A stretch of DNA of 64,000 nt from assembly GCA_902493535.1 (NCBI GenBank), contig CABUQG010000004.1, forward strand, positions 1 to 64,000. Reading direction: 5' to 3'. The notes under the pieces are model-generated. The model did not search any database and was not told the origin of the DNA. It worked only from the letters and a program-made list of their open reading frames with translations. Made by a program: the position numbers and the translations under genes. This DNA is from an uncultured Collinsella sp. (GTDB lineage: Bacteria; Actinomycetota; Coriobacteriia; Coriobacteriales; Coriobacteriaceae). This document shows positions 8,405-16,559 of this stretch, in pieces. The first letter of the stretch is position 1, and every line of letters starts with the position of its first letter.

Positions 8405-8428
8405 TGGGTGCCTTCTTGCGTAGTTGAG

Positions 8429-8459
8429 TTGGGTCGTAAACGCTCATAAGTATATACTT
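8429..8459. promoter_or_regulatory. Divergent promoter region of serS and the 57-aa gene
   Basis: The palindrome AAGTATATACTT (8448-8459) offers TATACT as a -10 box on both strands. On the plus strand TTGGGT lies 18 bases upstream. No T-box leader is visible before serS. Confidence 0.45.
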
Positions 8460-8515
8460 GCCCATACATGTACAAGGTTGCAACCTAAATGGAATGTATA
8501 TCGCCGGAGGATCTA

Positions 8516-9799
8516 ATGCTTGATATCAAGTTTGTTCGCGAGAACCCCGATGCCATCGATGTCGCCATGGCTAACCGCCAGACGTCTTGGGATCGCGAGA
8601 AGTTCTTTGAGCTCGACGACGAGCGTCGTGCCGTCATCACCGAGGTCGAGGAGCTCCAGGCTACGCGCAATGCCGAGTCCAAGAAGATCGGCGCCCTGAT
8701 GAAGGAGGGCAAGAAGGACGAGGCCGAGGCCGCCAAGGAGGCCGTGCGCGCCGTCAACGAGAAGATTGACGGTCTGGCCGAGCGCCGCACTGCTCTCGAG
8801 CAGGAGCAGTACGACTTCATGGCTCACCTGCCCAACATTCCTTGCGAGGCCACGCCGTACGGCAAGGACGAGGACGAGAACATTGAGCGCCGTCGTTGGG
8901 GCACCCCGCGCGAGTTCGACTTCGACTTTAAGCCGCACTGGGATCTGGGCACCGATCTGGACATCCTCGACTTCGAGCGTGGCAATAAGCTCTCCGGCAG
9001 CCGCTTTACCGTTCTCGGTGGCGCCGGCGCCCGCCTGGAGCGCGCCCTCATCAACTTCTTCCTCGATACGCACACCAGCCGTGGTTTTAAGGAGTGGTGG
9101 CCGCCCATCGTCGTCAAGCGTCAGACCATGTTCGGTACGGGCCAGCTGCCCAAGTTCGAGGATGACGCCTATCACGTCTCGGGCGACAACTTCCTGATCC
9201 CCACCGCCGAGGTCGTGCTTACCAACCTACACGCCGGCGAGGTCCTCGATGCCGACACTCTGCCGCGCCGCTACACCGCCTTCACCCCCTGCTTCCGCGA
9301 GGAGGCCGGTTCCGCCGGTCGCGACACCCGCGGCATCATCCGTCAGCACGAGTTCGACAAGGTCGAGATGGTCAAGTTCGCTAAGCCGGAGGAGTCCGAC
9401 GAGGAGCTCGAGAGCATGACCGCCGAGGCCGAGTACCTGCTGCAGCAGCTGGGCCTTCCGTATCGCGTGATTAGCCTGTGCACCGGCGACTTGGGCTTCT
9501 CTGCCCGTCAGACCTACGACGTCGAGGTCTGGCTGCCGAGCTACAACGCCTACAAGGAGATCAGCTCCTGTTCCAACTGCGGCGACTTCCAGGCCCGTCG
9601 CGCCAACATCAAGTATCGCGACCCCGAGAATTTCAAGGGTTCGCGCTACCTGCACACGCTCAACGGTTCCGGCCTGCCGGCCGGCCGCACCATGGCCGCT
9701 ATTCTGGAGAACTACCAGAACGCCGACGGCACCATCACGATCCCCGAGGTTCTGCGTCCTTACATGGGTGGTCTCGAGAAGATCGAGCCGGTCGCGTAA
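8516..9799 (+). CDS. serS: Seryl-tRNA synthetase
   Basis: Class II synthetase charging tRNA-Ser. The N-terminal 110 residues form the tRNA-binding helical arm (long Glu/Lys/Ala coiled coil). The catalytic core has [13 protein letters not shown], motif 2 in [17 protein letters not shown] and motif 3 in [19 protein letters not shown]. The 427-residue length is normal. I chose the ATG at 8516 with GGAGG 7-11 bases upstream; the frame is open to 8489 without a site. A terminator follows at 9823. Confidence 0.96.
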   Translation: MLDIKFVRENPDAIDVAMANRQTSWDREKFFELDDERRAVITEVEELQATRNAESKKIGALMKEGKKDEAEAAKEAVRAVNEKIDGLAERRTALEQEQYDFMAHLPNIPCEATPYGKDEDENIERRRWGTPREFDFDFKPHWDLGTDLDILDFERGNKLSGSRFTVLGGAGARLERALINFFLDTHTSRGFKEWWPPIVVKRQTMFGTGQLPKFEDDAYHVSGDNFLIPTAEVVLTNLHAGEVLDADTLPRRYTAFTPCFREEAGSAGRDTRGIIRQHEFDKVEMVKFAKPEESDEELESMTAEAEYLLQQLGLPYRVISLCTGDLGFSARQTYDVEVWLPSYNAYKEISSCSNCGDFQARRANIKYRDPENFKGSRYLHTLNGSGLPAGRTMAAILENYQNADGTITIPEVLRPYMGGLEKIEPVA

Positions 9800-9822
9800 C
9801 TTGCCTGCATAGGGGATATGCA

Positions 9823-9849
9823 AGGGCGCTCCTTCGGGGGCGCCCTATT
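9823..9849 (+). terminator. Terminator after serS
   Basis: The stem AGGGCGC/GCGCCCT is followed by ATTT. It lies 24 bases after the serS stop. Confidence 0.7.
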
Positions 9850-9899
9850 TCGTGCGTAGGTCCATACCATGCCGTGCGGACAGCTCAATAGAAAACACA

Positions 9900-9913
9900 C
9901 GAACAACTGTTCT
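9900..9913. promoter_or_regulatory. LexA-like SOS box
   Basis: CGAACAACTGTTCT matches the Gram-positive SOS consensus CGAAC-N4-GTTCG except for the last base. It overlaps a possible -35 (TTCTGT, 9910-9915), which stands 18 bases before TATGCT (9934-9939), and lies 60 bases before the gene at 9973. Confidence 0.4.
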
Positions 9914-9972
9914 GTATACAGCCATCTACCTGCTATGCTTTTGCTAAATAAGAGCGAGAGAAAGGGGACGCG

Positions 9973-10350
9973 ATGGAGCTGTTTGATGATCGGGTGGTTT
10001 TGTTTGAGAGCGACGAGGGCGGGGAGTACCTGCTTGTAACGTGTGAGCCGTCTGGCATGGGTGGCCTGGTGCTTCGGCAGACGAGTGAGGGTCCGTTGAC
10101 CCAATGGTGCTTTGAGGAGTCGCCGCATGTGGTCGAGACCTTTGTGACGCACGAGGGACTTGTGGCGCTGGAGCACTTCTATGGAGTTGGGACTTCCAAC
10201 CAGGTCGCGCGCATGCTGAGTATCTCGTTTGCCGATTATGATTGTGCCCAGCGGGTGAGATCGCTCCTGAGGGAACTTGATGCCAAGTTCGACGTGATCG
10301 AAAAGCCAATCGATCGTACGGGGAACGGCGGTATATGCGGAGCAGCATGA
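9973..10350 (+). CDS. Hypothetical protein, 125 aa
   Basis: A small soluble acidic protein without signal peptide or membrane segment. It begins MELFDDRVVLFESDEGGEY and has a mixed alpha/beta pattern. A C-terminal helix (YDCAQRVRSLLRELDAKFDVIEK) is followed by a Gly-rich end. I do not recognise the family. AGAAAGGGG lies 5-13 bases before the ATG. It is monocistronic: serS ends with a terminator upstream and a tRNA promoter lies downstream. A LexA-like box in its promoter hints at DNA-damage control, but this is inference only. Confidence 0.7.
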   Translation: MELFDDRVVLFESDEGGEYLLVTCEPSGMGGLVLRQTSEGPLTQWCFEESPHVVETFVTHEGLVALEHFYGVGTSNQVARMLSISFADYDCAQRVRSLLRELDAKFDVIEKPIDRTGNGGICGAA

Positions 10351-10386
10351 CAAAACTGCGTTCCACAAAAAAGTTTGAGATTGTGC

Positions 10387-10417
10387 TTGACTCCAATAAG
10401 CTAAAGTGGTTTTATAT
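10387..10417 (+). promoter_or_regulatory. Promoter of first tRNA-Arg
   Basis: TTGACT is followed 18-19 bases later by TTTATAT, and the tRNA begins about 11 bases downstream. Confidence 0.6.
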
Positions 10418-10427
10418 GTCTTGCGCT

Positions 10428-10504
10428 GCGGCGTTACCTCAGCTGGATAGAGGGTCTGACTACGAATCAGAACGTCATAGGTTCGAATCCTATACGCCGC
10501 ACCA
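10428..10504 (+). tRNA. tRNA-Arg (ACG), copy 1
   Basis: A 77-base tRNA with acceptor GCGGCGT/ACGCCGC, anticodon stem TCTGA/TCAGA, loop CTACGAA, T-loop TTCGAATC and encoded CCA. The ACG anticodon (inosine at the wobble base after TadA editing) reads CGU/CGC/CGA. It is identical in sequence to copies 2 and 3. Confidence 0.97.
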
Positions 10505-10513
10505 ATTGACTTT

Positions 10514-10543
10514 AAAGCTCCCGGCAACGGGGGCTTTTCTTTT
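10514..10543 (+). terminator. Terminator of tRNA-Arg copy 1
   Basis: The stem AAAGCTCCCG/CGGGGGCTTTT around GCAA is followed by CTTTT. The same unit recurs after every tRNA-Arg copy and after both extra 3' ends. Confidence 0.85.
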
Positions 10544-10580
10544 ATGCCGTCACCGCATGGATTCGAACCTCGGTCGAGGC

Positions 10581-10675
10581 GCGAGCGTCAAGAAAACGCG
10601 AAGCGTTTTTAGCGAGCGGGCGAGGACGCCGGCAGGCGGGCGAAGCCGGTGCGGATCCGCGAAGCGGATGCGCGG
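10581..10675 (+). repeat. GC-rich mini-hairpin module, copy at tRNA-Arg 1
   Basis: A 95-base module nearly identical to 5583-5679. It contains AAAACGC-GAA-GCGTTTT, a GCCGG...GCCGG region and ATCCGC-GAA-GCGGAT. The GCGAAGC heptamer present twice is known to form an unusually stable DNA mini-hairpin. It lies between direct repeats of the tRNA-Arg 3' end. Confidence 0.8.
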
Positions 10676-10776
10676 AATCCTATACGCCGCACCAATTGAC
10701 TTTAAAGCTCCCGGCAACGGGGGCTTTTCTTTTATGCCGTCACCGCATGGATTCGAACCTCGGTCGAGGCGCGAGC
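10675..10776 (+). repeat. Duplicated tRNA-Arg 3' end, terminator and inverted T-arm
   Basis: A 102-base direct repeat of 10485-10586. It holds the last 20 bases of tRNA-Arg with CCA, the terminator, and a segment (ATGGATTCGAACCTCGG) that reads as a tRNA T-arm on the opposite strand. There is no tRNA 5' half. Confidence 0.85.
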
Positions 10777-10816
10777 AGCTTAATCATCACTTCGTAAAAT
10801 TTTTTCAAATTGTCGC

Positions 10817-10845
10817 TTGACCCATCGGGGGCTCGCGTGCATAAT
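10817..10845 (+). promoter_or_regulatory. Promoter of second tRNA-Arg
   Basis: TTGACC and CATAAT are separated by 17 bases, and the tRNA starts 12 bases after the -10 box. Confidence 0.75.
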
Positions 10846-10857
10846 AATCCGTGCGTT

Positions 10858-10934
10858 GCGGCGTTACCTCAGCTGGATAGAGGGTCTGACTACGAATCAG
10901 AACGTCATAGGTTCGAATCCTATACGCCGCACCA
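10858..10934 (+). tRNA. tRNA-Arg (ACG), copy 2
   Basis: Same 77 bases as copy 1, with its own promoter and terminator (10944-10972). This copy lacks the GC-rich module and the inverted T-arm downstream; the sequence diverges right after the terminator T-run. Confidence 0.97.
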
Positions 10935-11050
10935 ATTGACTTTAAAGCTCCCGGCAACGGGGGCTTTTCTTATATCGCGATGCGTCGAAGATCGCGCCAA
11001 GTGCTCCAAATGAGTAAAAATCAAATTTGATAACTTTTTTCGAAAATTGC

Positions 11051-11079
11051 TTGACCTTTATTCAGTCGATGTGCATAAT
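11051..11079 (+). promoter_or_regulatory. Promoter of third tRNA-Arg
   Basis: TTGACC and CATAAT are separated by 17 bases. The -10 region GTGCATAATAATC is nearly the same as in copy 2. Confidence 0.75.
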
Positions 11080-11091
11080 AATCAACAAGTC

Positions 11092-11168
11092 GCGGCGTTA
11101 CCTCAGCTGGATAGAGGGTCTGACTACGAATCAGAACGTCATAGGTTCGAATCCTATACGCCGCACCA
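11092..11168 (+). tRNA. tRNA-Arg (ACG), copy 3
   Basis: Same 77 bases as copies 1 and 2, with the terminator at 11178-11207. The following 180 bases repeat the arrangement after copy 1: inverted T-arm, GC-rich module, then a second tRNA 3' end with terminator. Confidence 0.97.
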
Positions 11169-11244
11169 ATTGACTTTAAAGCTCCCGGCAACGGGGGCTT
11201 TTCTTTTATGCCGTCACCGCATGGATTCGAACCTCGGTCGAGGC

Positions 11245-11339
11245 GCGAGCGTCAAGAAAACGCGAAGCGTTTTTAGCGAGCGGGCGAGGACGCCGGCAGG
11301 CGGGCGAAGCCGGTGCGGATCCGCGAAGCGGATGCGCGG
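11245..11339 (+). repeat. GC-rich mini-hairpin module, copy at tRNA-Arg 3
   Basis: Identical by eye to the module at 10581-10675, offset by 664 bases. This indicates that the whole tRNA-Arg 1 downstream block was duplicated along with the tRNA. Confidence 0.8.
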
Positions 11340-11440
11340 AATCCTATACGCCGCACCAATTGACTTTAAAGCTCCCGGCAACGGGGGCTTTTCTTTTATG
11401 CCGTCACCGCATGGATTCGAACCTCGGTCGAGGTGCGGGC
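11339..11440 (+). repeat. Second duplicated tRNA-Arg 3' end and terminator
   Basis: A direct repeat of 11149-11250 with slight divergence at its end (GAGGTGCGGGCGTG). It is the fifth copy of the tRNA-Arg 3' end with terminator in 1 kb. From 11441 to 11543 I see only the likely promoter region of the next gene. Confidence 0.8.
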
Positions 11441-11543
11441 GTGAAGCGGACGATTTCTTATCGACTCGTGTAAGATTCCGAGTAGGTATCGCGGCCTATC
11501 CGCGACCGCTCCTTCTCTAGACGACCGATCAGGGTGATATTTC

Positions 11544-13985
11544 GTGGCAGAGCGTCCGACATACAGGCTCAGGTTTCTCGATCCCAAGAAGCGCTTTCCG
11601 GCGATACCCGAGCAGCCTGCGGGACGCTCATATGGCGTGGTCTGGAAACTCTTTGGCGAGGATCAGCATGAATCTTGTTATGTCGTCGAGTTCGTTGGCA
11701 AAAGTCATGTGTCGCTTTTGGGCTACGTAAGCGTTTCGGGTGAGGTGTACAAGGTGGACCGCCCCGTCAGCGAGGCTCCGCTGCCCAACGATCCCGACAT
11801 GGAACTGGTCCTTGACGAGTCGGACTCCAGTATTGGTGAGATTATGGTAAGGGAAGCCAACGGTGCAATGCACGCATGTGCGCAAACTGTCGGTTCTCCC
11901 GAAGGCCCCATGCGCGAGCGGTCCGACCACGAGACATGGAATTCGATCCGCGCCCTTCCTTACGGCGAGTTCATGGCATCGATGTTCCTGCGCTACGTGA
12001 TATTTGCCAACTCCGAAAGCGCTATTGCGAACACGGCGGGCGTCGACGGTCTCGATGCGGACATGCAAAACGTTGTCGACAAAATAAAGCTCGTAAAGCT
12101 GCCCGAGCCGGTCGAGGTGTTTTTGGGCTTTAACACGGCACCGCTCCCCGATGCTATCGAGACGCTGCTTTACCGCGTTGACCATGCCGAGAATCCGAGT
12201 GGTATCGAGCGTTATGCCGCCGCCCTTATGAGCGAGGTCGACTTGCCCCGTTTGCGCACCATTGCCGCCAAGTCAGAAATGAGCCTAGCGCACATCGACC
12301 GGTCAAAGTTGTTCTATCTCAATTTTGATCGTAGCCTGCTGGACCAGGACGAGATTGACATGCTGCTTGCCATCGAGTGCCGTCTCAACCGCCTCTCCGG
12401 CATCCTCGAGCGCATCGGGGCCGGATTGGCCCCTGCGGCATCCTCGCCGAGCCTTGAGGGCTGCGCGCTCTTTGATGCGTGGCATATCGCCAAGACGACC
12501 AACGATGTTCCCCGACTGCTCGATACGGCCTCGAGCGATAACCCGTGGGGCAAACCGGGAACGGTTTCGTGCCAGCCGGGCGGCGAGTGGGACGTGCGCA
12601 CCCGTTTTGCGCGAATCGTTGAGGCGCTCAACGTGGTCACGCGGCTCGACTATACCTATCGGGCAAACGTTGCCGAGGGGATTATGCTCGTTCGGTTTGG
12701 GCAGTCTGTCGTTGATGCCATGCTGCAACGTGAATACGACGCTCAGGATGACGCCTGGCGCGAGCTGGACGAGGACACGCGCGCGATCTGGGCCGCGGAG
12801 CACGATGCGCGCGTGGCACTCACGCTTGCGGCAGCGTGTTTTGCCGCGGGCACCTGCATCACGCGCTGCTATGTGCAGATTGCTGCTACCGACAGTGAGC
12901 AGGGCGAGCGCGTTGTCGCAACGTATTTCTTTGGGCGCGCGGCCTATCTGGCCGATTGCGTGCCTGTCGCCAAGGATCTTGAGAGCATGGACATGGACGA
13001 TATGCCGTGCAAGTGTGTGCTTGAGGCGTATGAGTCAACCGCTCCGGAGACGATTGAGCCTGCGGAGGTTCATGCTCGTCCGCGTGATGACCATCGCACG
13101 CTGCCGCCGGCGCTGCGCGATCTGCTGCTTGCCGATACGGCTGATGAGTTGGAGGTCATGGAAGAGGACGACGACCCATACGTGGCCCGTGTTGTTGAAT
13201 TGCGCGAGCAGGCAAAAGTAGACCGTACAGGTGCCTTTGAAGGCTTTTCCCGTCTTGTCGAGGAGTTAGAGGCTAAGTGCGCCGTCGCCGAGCTTTTGGC
13301 GACAGGTCCGGTTCAAACGCAGTTTTGTGACAACCAGCTGGTGCGCATGGTGCTACCGGTGTTGGAAGAAGATCGCTCTGTGCGAATCCTCCGTGCGCCC
13401 GATGCGCTGTACTTTGCCCAGCACGAAATCTGCAGCTTTTACGCCGAGCAAGAGGACTTTGAACGAGCACTGCCCGAGGTGCGCCATCTTTACGATCTGG
13501 CGCGCTCGTCCATGCAATCGCACTTTGCACTCATCAACGTGCTTGCGCGTCTGGAGCGCTTTGACGAGATTATCGAGGTGGCGCGCCACGGCCTACGTAT
13601 TGCCAGCGATCGTTCTGCAATTGGCTACCTGTTCTATCGCTTGGCGTTTGCCTATTGGAATTGCGATCAGCTCGACCTGGCGCTGGCTTGTTACCGTCTA
13701 GTGCCGCGCGGCGAGGAGTCGGGCAGCAGCGCGCTGGAAGAAATGCAGGGCCTTATGAACGAGATGGGCGTCAGCGAGCCTCCGACGTTCGAAGAAGCGG
13801 TTGAGACCATCCACAAGGCTGGACTCGAGCTGCCGCCAGTGTCCGCCGTGACGAATCAGCTGGCAGATGCCGCTGTTCAACTGGTCGACAACGGCTTCTT
13901 TTTCCTGGCACGCGGTTGCATCTTCCAAATGTGGCGCACTATGGGCAACGACGAGCTCGGCTCCCTCAACCGCTCGCTGGGGTAG
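11544..13985 (+). CDS. Large hypothetical protein with C-terminal TPR repeats, 813 aa
   Basis: A cytoplasmic protein with no signal peptide or membrane segment. The N-terminal 130 residues look like a beta-rich domain (YRLRFLDPKKRFPAIPEQ...YVSVSGEVYKVDRP). The middle is helical. Residues about 615-720 contain three TPR-like helical pairs (ALYFAQHEICSFYAEQEDFE, SHFALINVLARLERFDE, IGYLFYRLAFAYWNCDQ). I recognise no catalytic motif. The start is GTG at 11544 with a weak AGGGTG site 10-15 bases upstream. It stands alone between tRNA genes, so context gives no role. TPR repeats suggest a protein-binding scaffold; this is inference. Confidence 0.75.
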   Translation: MAERPTYRLRFLDPKKRFPAIPEQPAGRSYGVVWKLFGEDQHESCYVVEFVGKSHVSLLGYVSVSGEVYKVDRPVSEAPLPNDPDMELVLDESDSSIGEIMVREANGAMHACAQTVGSPEGPMRERSDHETWNSIRALPYGEFMASMFLRYVIFANSESAIANTAGVDGLDADMQNVVDKIKLVKLPEPVEVFLGFNTAPLPDAIETLLYRVDHAENPSGIERYAAALMSEVDLPRLRTIAAKSEMSLAHIDRSKLFYLNFDRSLLDQDEIDMLLAIECRLNRLSGILERIGAGLAPAASSPSLEGCALFDAWHIAKTTNDVPRLLDTASSDNPWGKPGTVSCQPGGEWDVRTRFARIVEALNVVTRLDYTYRANVAEGIMLVRFGQSVVDAMLQREYDAQDDAWRELDEDTRAIWAAEHDARVALTLAAACFAAGTCITRCYVQIAATDSEQGERVVATYFFGRAAYLADCVPVAKDLESMDMDDMPCKCVLEAYESTAPETIEPAEVHARPRDDHRTLPPALRDLLLADTADELEVMEEDDDPYVARVVELREQAKVDRTGAFEGFSRLVEELEAKCAVAELLATGPVQTQFCDNQLVRMVLPVLEEDRSVRILRAPDALYFAQHEICSFYAEQEDFERALPEVRHLYDLARSSMQSHFALINVLARLERFDEIIEVARHGLRIASDRSAIGYLFYRLAFAYWNCDQLDLALACYRLVPRGEESGSSALEEMQGLMNEMGVSEPPTFEEAVETIHKAGLELPPVSAVTNQLADAAVQLVDNGFFFLARGCIFQMWRTMGNDELGSLNRSLG

Positions 13986-14034
13986 GCGAAGCTTCCAAGG
14001 AGGAAAGGATGCTAGGCAATTAGAAAATTTTCTC

Positions 14035-14063
14035 TTGCCCATCCTTGGCTGTTTGGTTACTAT
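14035..14063 (+). promoter_or_regulatory. Promoter of tRNA-Ser
   Basis: TTGCCC and TACTAT are separated by 17 bases, and the tRNA starts 15 bases downstream. Confidence 0.65.
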
Positions 14064-14077
14064 AGAACGGCTGTTAC

Positions 14078-14168
14078 GGAGAGCTGACCGAGAGGCCGAA
14101 GGTGCTCGCCTGCTAAGCGAGTATGCCCCAAAAGGGCATCTGGGGTTCGAATCCCCAGCTCTCCGCCA
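14078..14168 (+). tRNA. tRNA-Ser (GCT)
   Basis: A 91-base type II tRNA with acceptor GGAGAGC/GCTCTCC, anticodon stem CTCGC/GCGAG and loop with GCT. It has a long variable arm (TGCCCCAAAAGGGCA), T-arm CTGGGGTTCGAATCCCCAG and encoded CCA. It reads AGU/AGC codons. Confidence 0.96.
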
Positions 14169-14182
14169 GTACGAATTTGAAG

Positions 14183-14207
14183 AAGGGTCCCATTTGGGGC
14201 CCTTTTT
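14183..14207 (+). terminator. Terminator of tRNA-Ser
   Basis: GGGTCCC pairs with GGGGCCC around ATTT, followed by six T. Just beyond, at 14220-14242, a segment reads on the minus strand like a tRNA 3' end (GGGTTCGAATCCCCAGCCGCC). Confidence 0.75.
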
Positions 14208-14243
14208 TATTATCAAGAATGGCGGCTGGGGATTCGAACCCTC

Positions 14244-14276
14244 AAAAAGGAGGCATCCTTTCGGACGCCTCCTTTC
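14244..14276 (-). terminator. Terminator of the D,D-carboxypeptidase gene
   Basis: On the minus strand AAAGGAGGC pairs with GCCTCCTTT and is followed by a run of T. It lies 24 bases after the stop of the gene ending at 14300. Confidence 0.75.
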
Positions 14277-14299
14277 AGTGGACTTATTATTCTTGCGCC

Positions 14300-15640
14300 C
14301 TACATCTCAGGAGCCTTGGCGACGGTCTCGCTCTCTGCCGCAAGTGGGCGGTTGTCGATGCGGCGGCCCAAGCGGTCGAGCTTCACGAGGAGCCATTCAA
14401 TGAGATTCGGCCCTGTGCCTTCCTCGTCGGCAACCAGGTCCATGACGGCGACCTTGGTGCCGTCCTGCTTGAGCGTAACGCTGCCTACCTTGTCGCCAAC
14501 ATGCACCGTGCCCGAAAGGTCATCGTAGCTAACTTTTTCGGTCACTTTGCCGGCGAGTGAGAACACCGTTGTCTGTGCGGCGGGGTCGGCGAGCGTGGCG
14601 TCGATCGTCTTGTCCGTCCAATCTGTCTGGCTAATGCGCGCCATAAGCGGGTTGCCGTTGGCGGTCTTTTCCTGCGTGTTGGCGATTGCGACCGTCACCT
14701 TGTGGCCGTAGTACCAGTTGGCAAGGGTGGCGGTATCGGTAAAGCGCTGATCGGTGGTGGTGGAGTTCAAAATAACGGTGTAGATCTCGTCGCCGTCGCG
14801 GTTGTAGGCGCTCGTAAAGCAATAGCCCGCGTCGTCGGTGGTGCCGGTCTTGCCGCCGATGTTGCCATCTTGGCCCAGCAAATAGTTATGCGTGTCCATG
14901 GAATGCGAATGGTCGGTGCCGTCGGCGCCCGTGACCTCGATCCAGGAATCCTCGCTCGCTACGACCTCGCGGATCGTGTCGTTTTTCATGGCCTCCTGCA
15001 TCATCAGCGCTACGTCGTGTGCGGTTGAGTGCATATTGCCAGCCCACTCATCAAAGTCCAGACCATGCGGGTTTTCAAAAAGCGTACCGGTGCAGCCGAG
15101 CTTCTTAGCGCGCTCGTTCATGGCCTTCACAAATGTGGCCTCGGCGTCTTTGGTCTTGGGGTCGATCTTCTTGCCCACATATTCGGCGAGCACGATGGCG
15201 GCGTCGTTGCCCGAGGGAATCATCAGACCGCGTAGTGCCTGCTCCACGGTAAGCTCGTCGCCTTCGAGCAAGCCGGCGGTCGAATTACCCACGGTGGCTG
15301 CGGCGTTGCTCACCGTGACCTTCTCGTCCATCTTGCAATTCTCGACGGTTAGGATTGCGGTCATGACCTTGGTGATCGAGGCAATCTTGACCTGCTCATC
15401 GGCGCCGCGGGCATAGTAGACGGTGCCGTCTTTGCCCATGACGAGGGCATTGGTCGCATCGATATCGGGCAGGTTTTCGGCCGTGATACCGCGCACATCG
15501 GCGGTTTTGCCGCAAACATTGTCGGTCGTGAGCACTTGGGCGCCGGCGACGGTGGGCACGCCGGCGGCAAGGGCGATAGCGCAGACAAAGCCGGCGGCAA
15601 GCTGGGCTGAGCGCTTTGCAAAAGAGGTGAGGGACTTCAC
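14300..15640 (-). CDS. D-alanyl-D-alanine carboxypeptidase (S11, DacA-like PBP)
   Basis: Low-molecular-weight penicillin-binding protein that trims the terminal D-Ala from peptidoglycan stem peptides outside the membrane. The three active-site motifs are present: SITK in IASITKVMTA, SGN in PSGNDAA and KTG in GGKTGTTDDAG. A C-terminal beta domain follows. I chose GTG at 15640, which gives a clean signal peptide (MKSLTSFAKRSAQLAAGFVC... to VAGAQ), and a TATACT box lies about 40 bases before it. The frame is open to 15751 (ATG), but that would put about 37 hydrophilic residues before the signal. Divergent to a VanRS-like pair. Confidence 0.9.
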   Translation of the reverse strand: MKSLTSFAKRSAQLAAGFVCAIALAAGVPTVAGAQVLTTDNVCGKTADVRGITAENLPDIDATNALVMGKDGTVYYARGADEQVKIASITKVMTAILTVENCKMDEKVTVSNAAATVGNSTAGLLEGDELTVEQALRGLMIPSGNDAAIVLAEYVGKKIDPKTKDAEATFVKAMNERAKKLGCTGTLFENPHGLDFDEWAGNMHSTAHDVALMMQEAMKNDTIREVVASEDSWIEVTGADGTDHSHSMDTHNYLLGQDGNIGGKTGTTDDAGYCFTSAYNRDGDEIYTVILNSTTTDQRFTDTATLANWYYGHKVTVAIANTQEKTANGNPLMARISQTDWTDKTIDATLADPAAQTTVFSLAGKVTEKVSYDDLSGTVHVGDKVGSVTLKQDGTKVAVMDLVADEEGTGPNLIEWLLVKLDRLGRRIDNRPLAAESETVAKAPEM

Positions 15641-15837
15641 AGATTTCGCTTTCGACGGGATGGTCTCTTCTGAAACTAGAGTATATCGTTTGCCGGCGTC
15701 GGCGATCATCGCGTGCGCGCTTGGCCCACATCCGCACCCGAACGGGCACAAGGGTGCTTAAGGCCGACTTAATCACCCACGCTTGTTGTGTGTGGCGTGC
15801 GTCGCCTCAGGCATAATGGAGCGCGAGAGGAGCACGC

Positions 15838-16533
15838 ATGAACGAGCGCATTTTGGTAGTTGATGACGAGAAGGCCATCGCCGACTTGGTTGGCATCTAC
15901 CTTACAAAAGAGGGCTTTGATGTCCAGATTGCCTATAGCGGGGCCGATGCTGCCAAGGCGATTTTGGAGCAGGAGTTCGATCTGGCGCTGCTTGATGTCA
16001 TGCTGCCCGATATCGATGGGTTTGAGCTGCTGCGTACGATCCGTTCCAGCCATACCTATCCCGTGATCATGCTGACGGCGCGCGATGCCCAGCAAGACAA
16101 GATCGGGGGCCTTTCGCTTGGCGCGGACGATTACGTGGTTAAGCCGTTCCGTCCGCTGGAGCTCATCGCGCGCGTGCACGCTCAGCTTCGCCGCTACACC
16201 AGCTACGGTAGCCGTGCACAGGCGGCCGAGTCGCCGACCATTCAGCTCGACGGCTTGGAGATCAACCGCGATGCTCGTTCCGTGACAGTGGACGGTTCAC
16301 CGGTACGCCTCACACCCACCGAGTATTCAATCTTGCTGTATCTGGTCGAGCATCGCGGCAGCGTGGTGGCCGTGGAGGACCTGTTCCGCGCGGTGTGGAG
16401 CGAGGATTTTATGCCCGGCTCCAACAATACGGTGATGGTGCATATTCGCCACTTGCGCGAAAAGATCGGCGACGACGCACAAAAGCCACGCTTTATCAAA
16501 AACGTCTGGGGCGTCGGCTACATCATCGAATAA
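15838..16533 (+). CDS. OmpR/VanR-type response regulator
   Basis: A 231-residue regulator with an N-terminal receiver (acidic pair DD at 9-10, phosphoacceptor Asp53 in LLDVMLPDIDGFE, Lys in DDYVVKPFRP) and a C-terminal winged helix (MVHIRHLREKIGD...FIKNVWGVGYIIE). The overall pattern is close to VanR. GAGAGGAG lies 5-12 bases before the ATG, and CATAAT at 15812 is a possible -10. It is followed by its kinase and is divergent from a D,D-carboxypeptidase, which points to cell-wall control as a hypothesis. Confidence 0.9.
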   Translation: MNERILVVDDEKAIADLVGIYLTKEGFDVQIAYSGADAAKAILEQEFDLALLDVMLPDIDGFELLRTIRSSHTYPVIMLTARDAQQDKIGGLSLGADDYVVKPFRPLELIARVHAQLRRYTSYGSRAQAAESPTIQLDGLEINRDARSVTVDGSPVRLTPTEYSILLYLVEHRGSVVAVEDLFRAVWSEDFMPGSNNTVMVHIRHLREKIGDDAQKPRFIKNVWGVGYIIE

Positions 16534-16559
16534 CGCTTTTCGCTTGTGAGGATCTTGAT

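Noticed and set aside
8405..8515. T-box leader before serS
   Set aside because: No AGGGTGGNACCGCG-like antiterminator bulge and the leader is too short.
10428..11440. Regularly repeated unit considered as a CRISPR array
   Set aside because: The repeats are tRNA genes and terminators with unequal spacing and no spacer pattern; no cas genes nearby.
10335..11520. Repeated plus-strand frames through the tRNA-Arg region that look like related proteins
   Set aside because: They translate tRNA genes, terminators and the repeat module; similarity reflects DNA repeats, not protein conservation.
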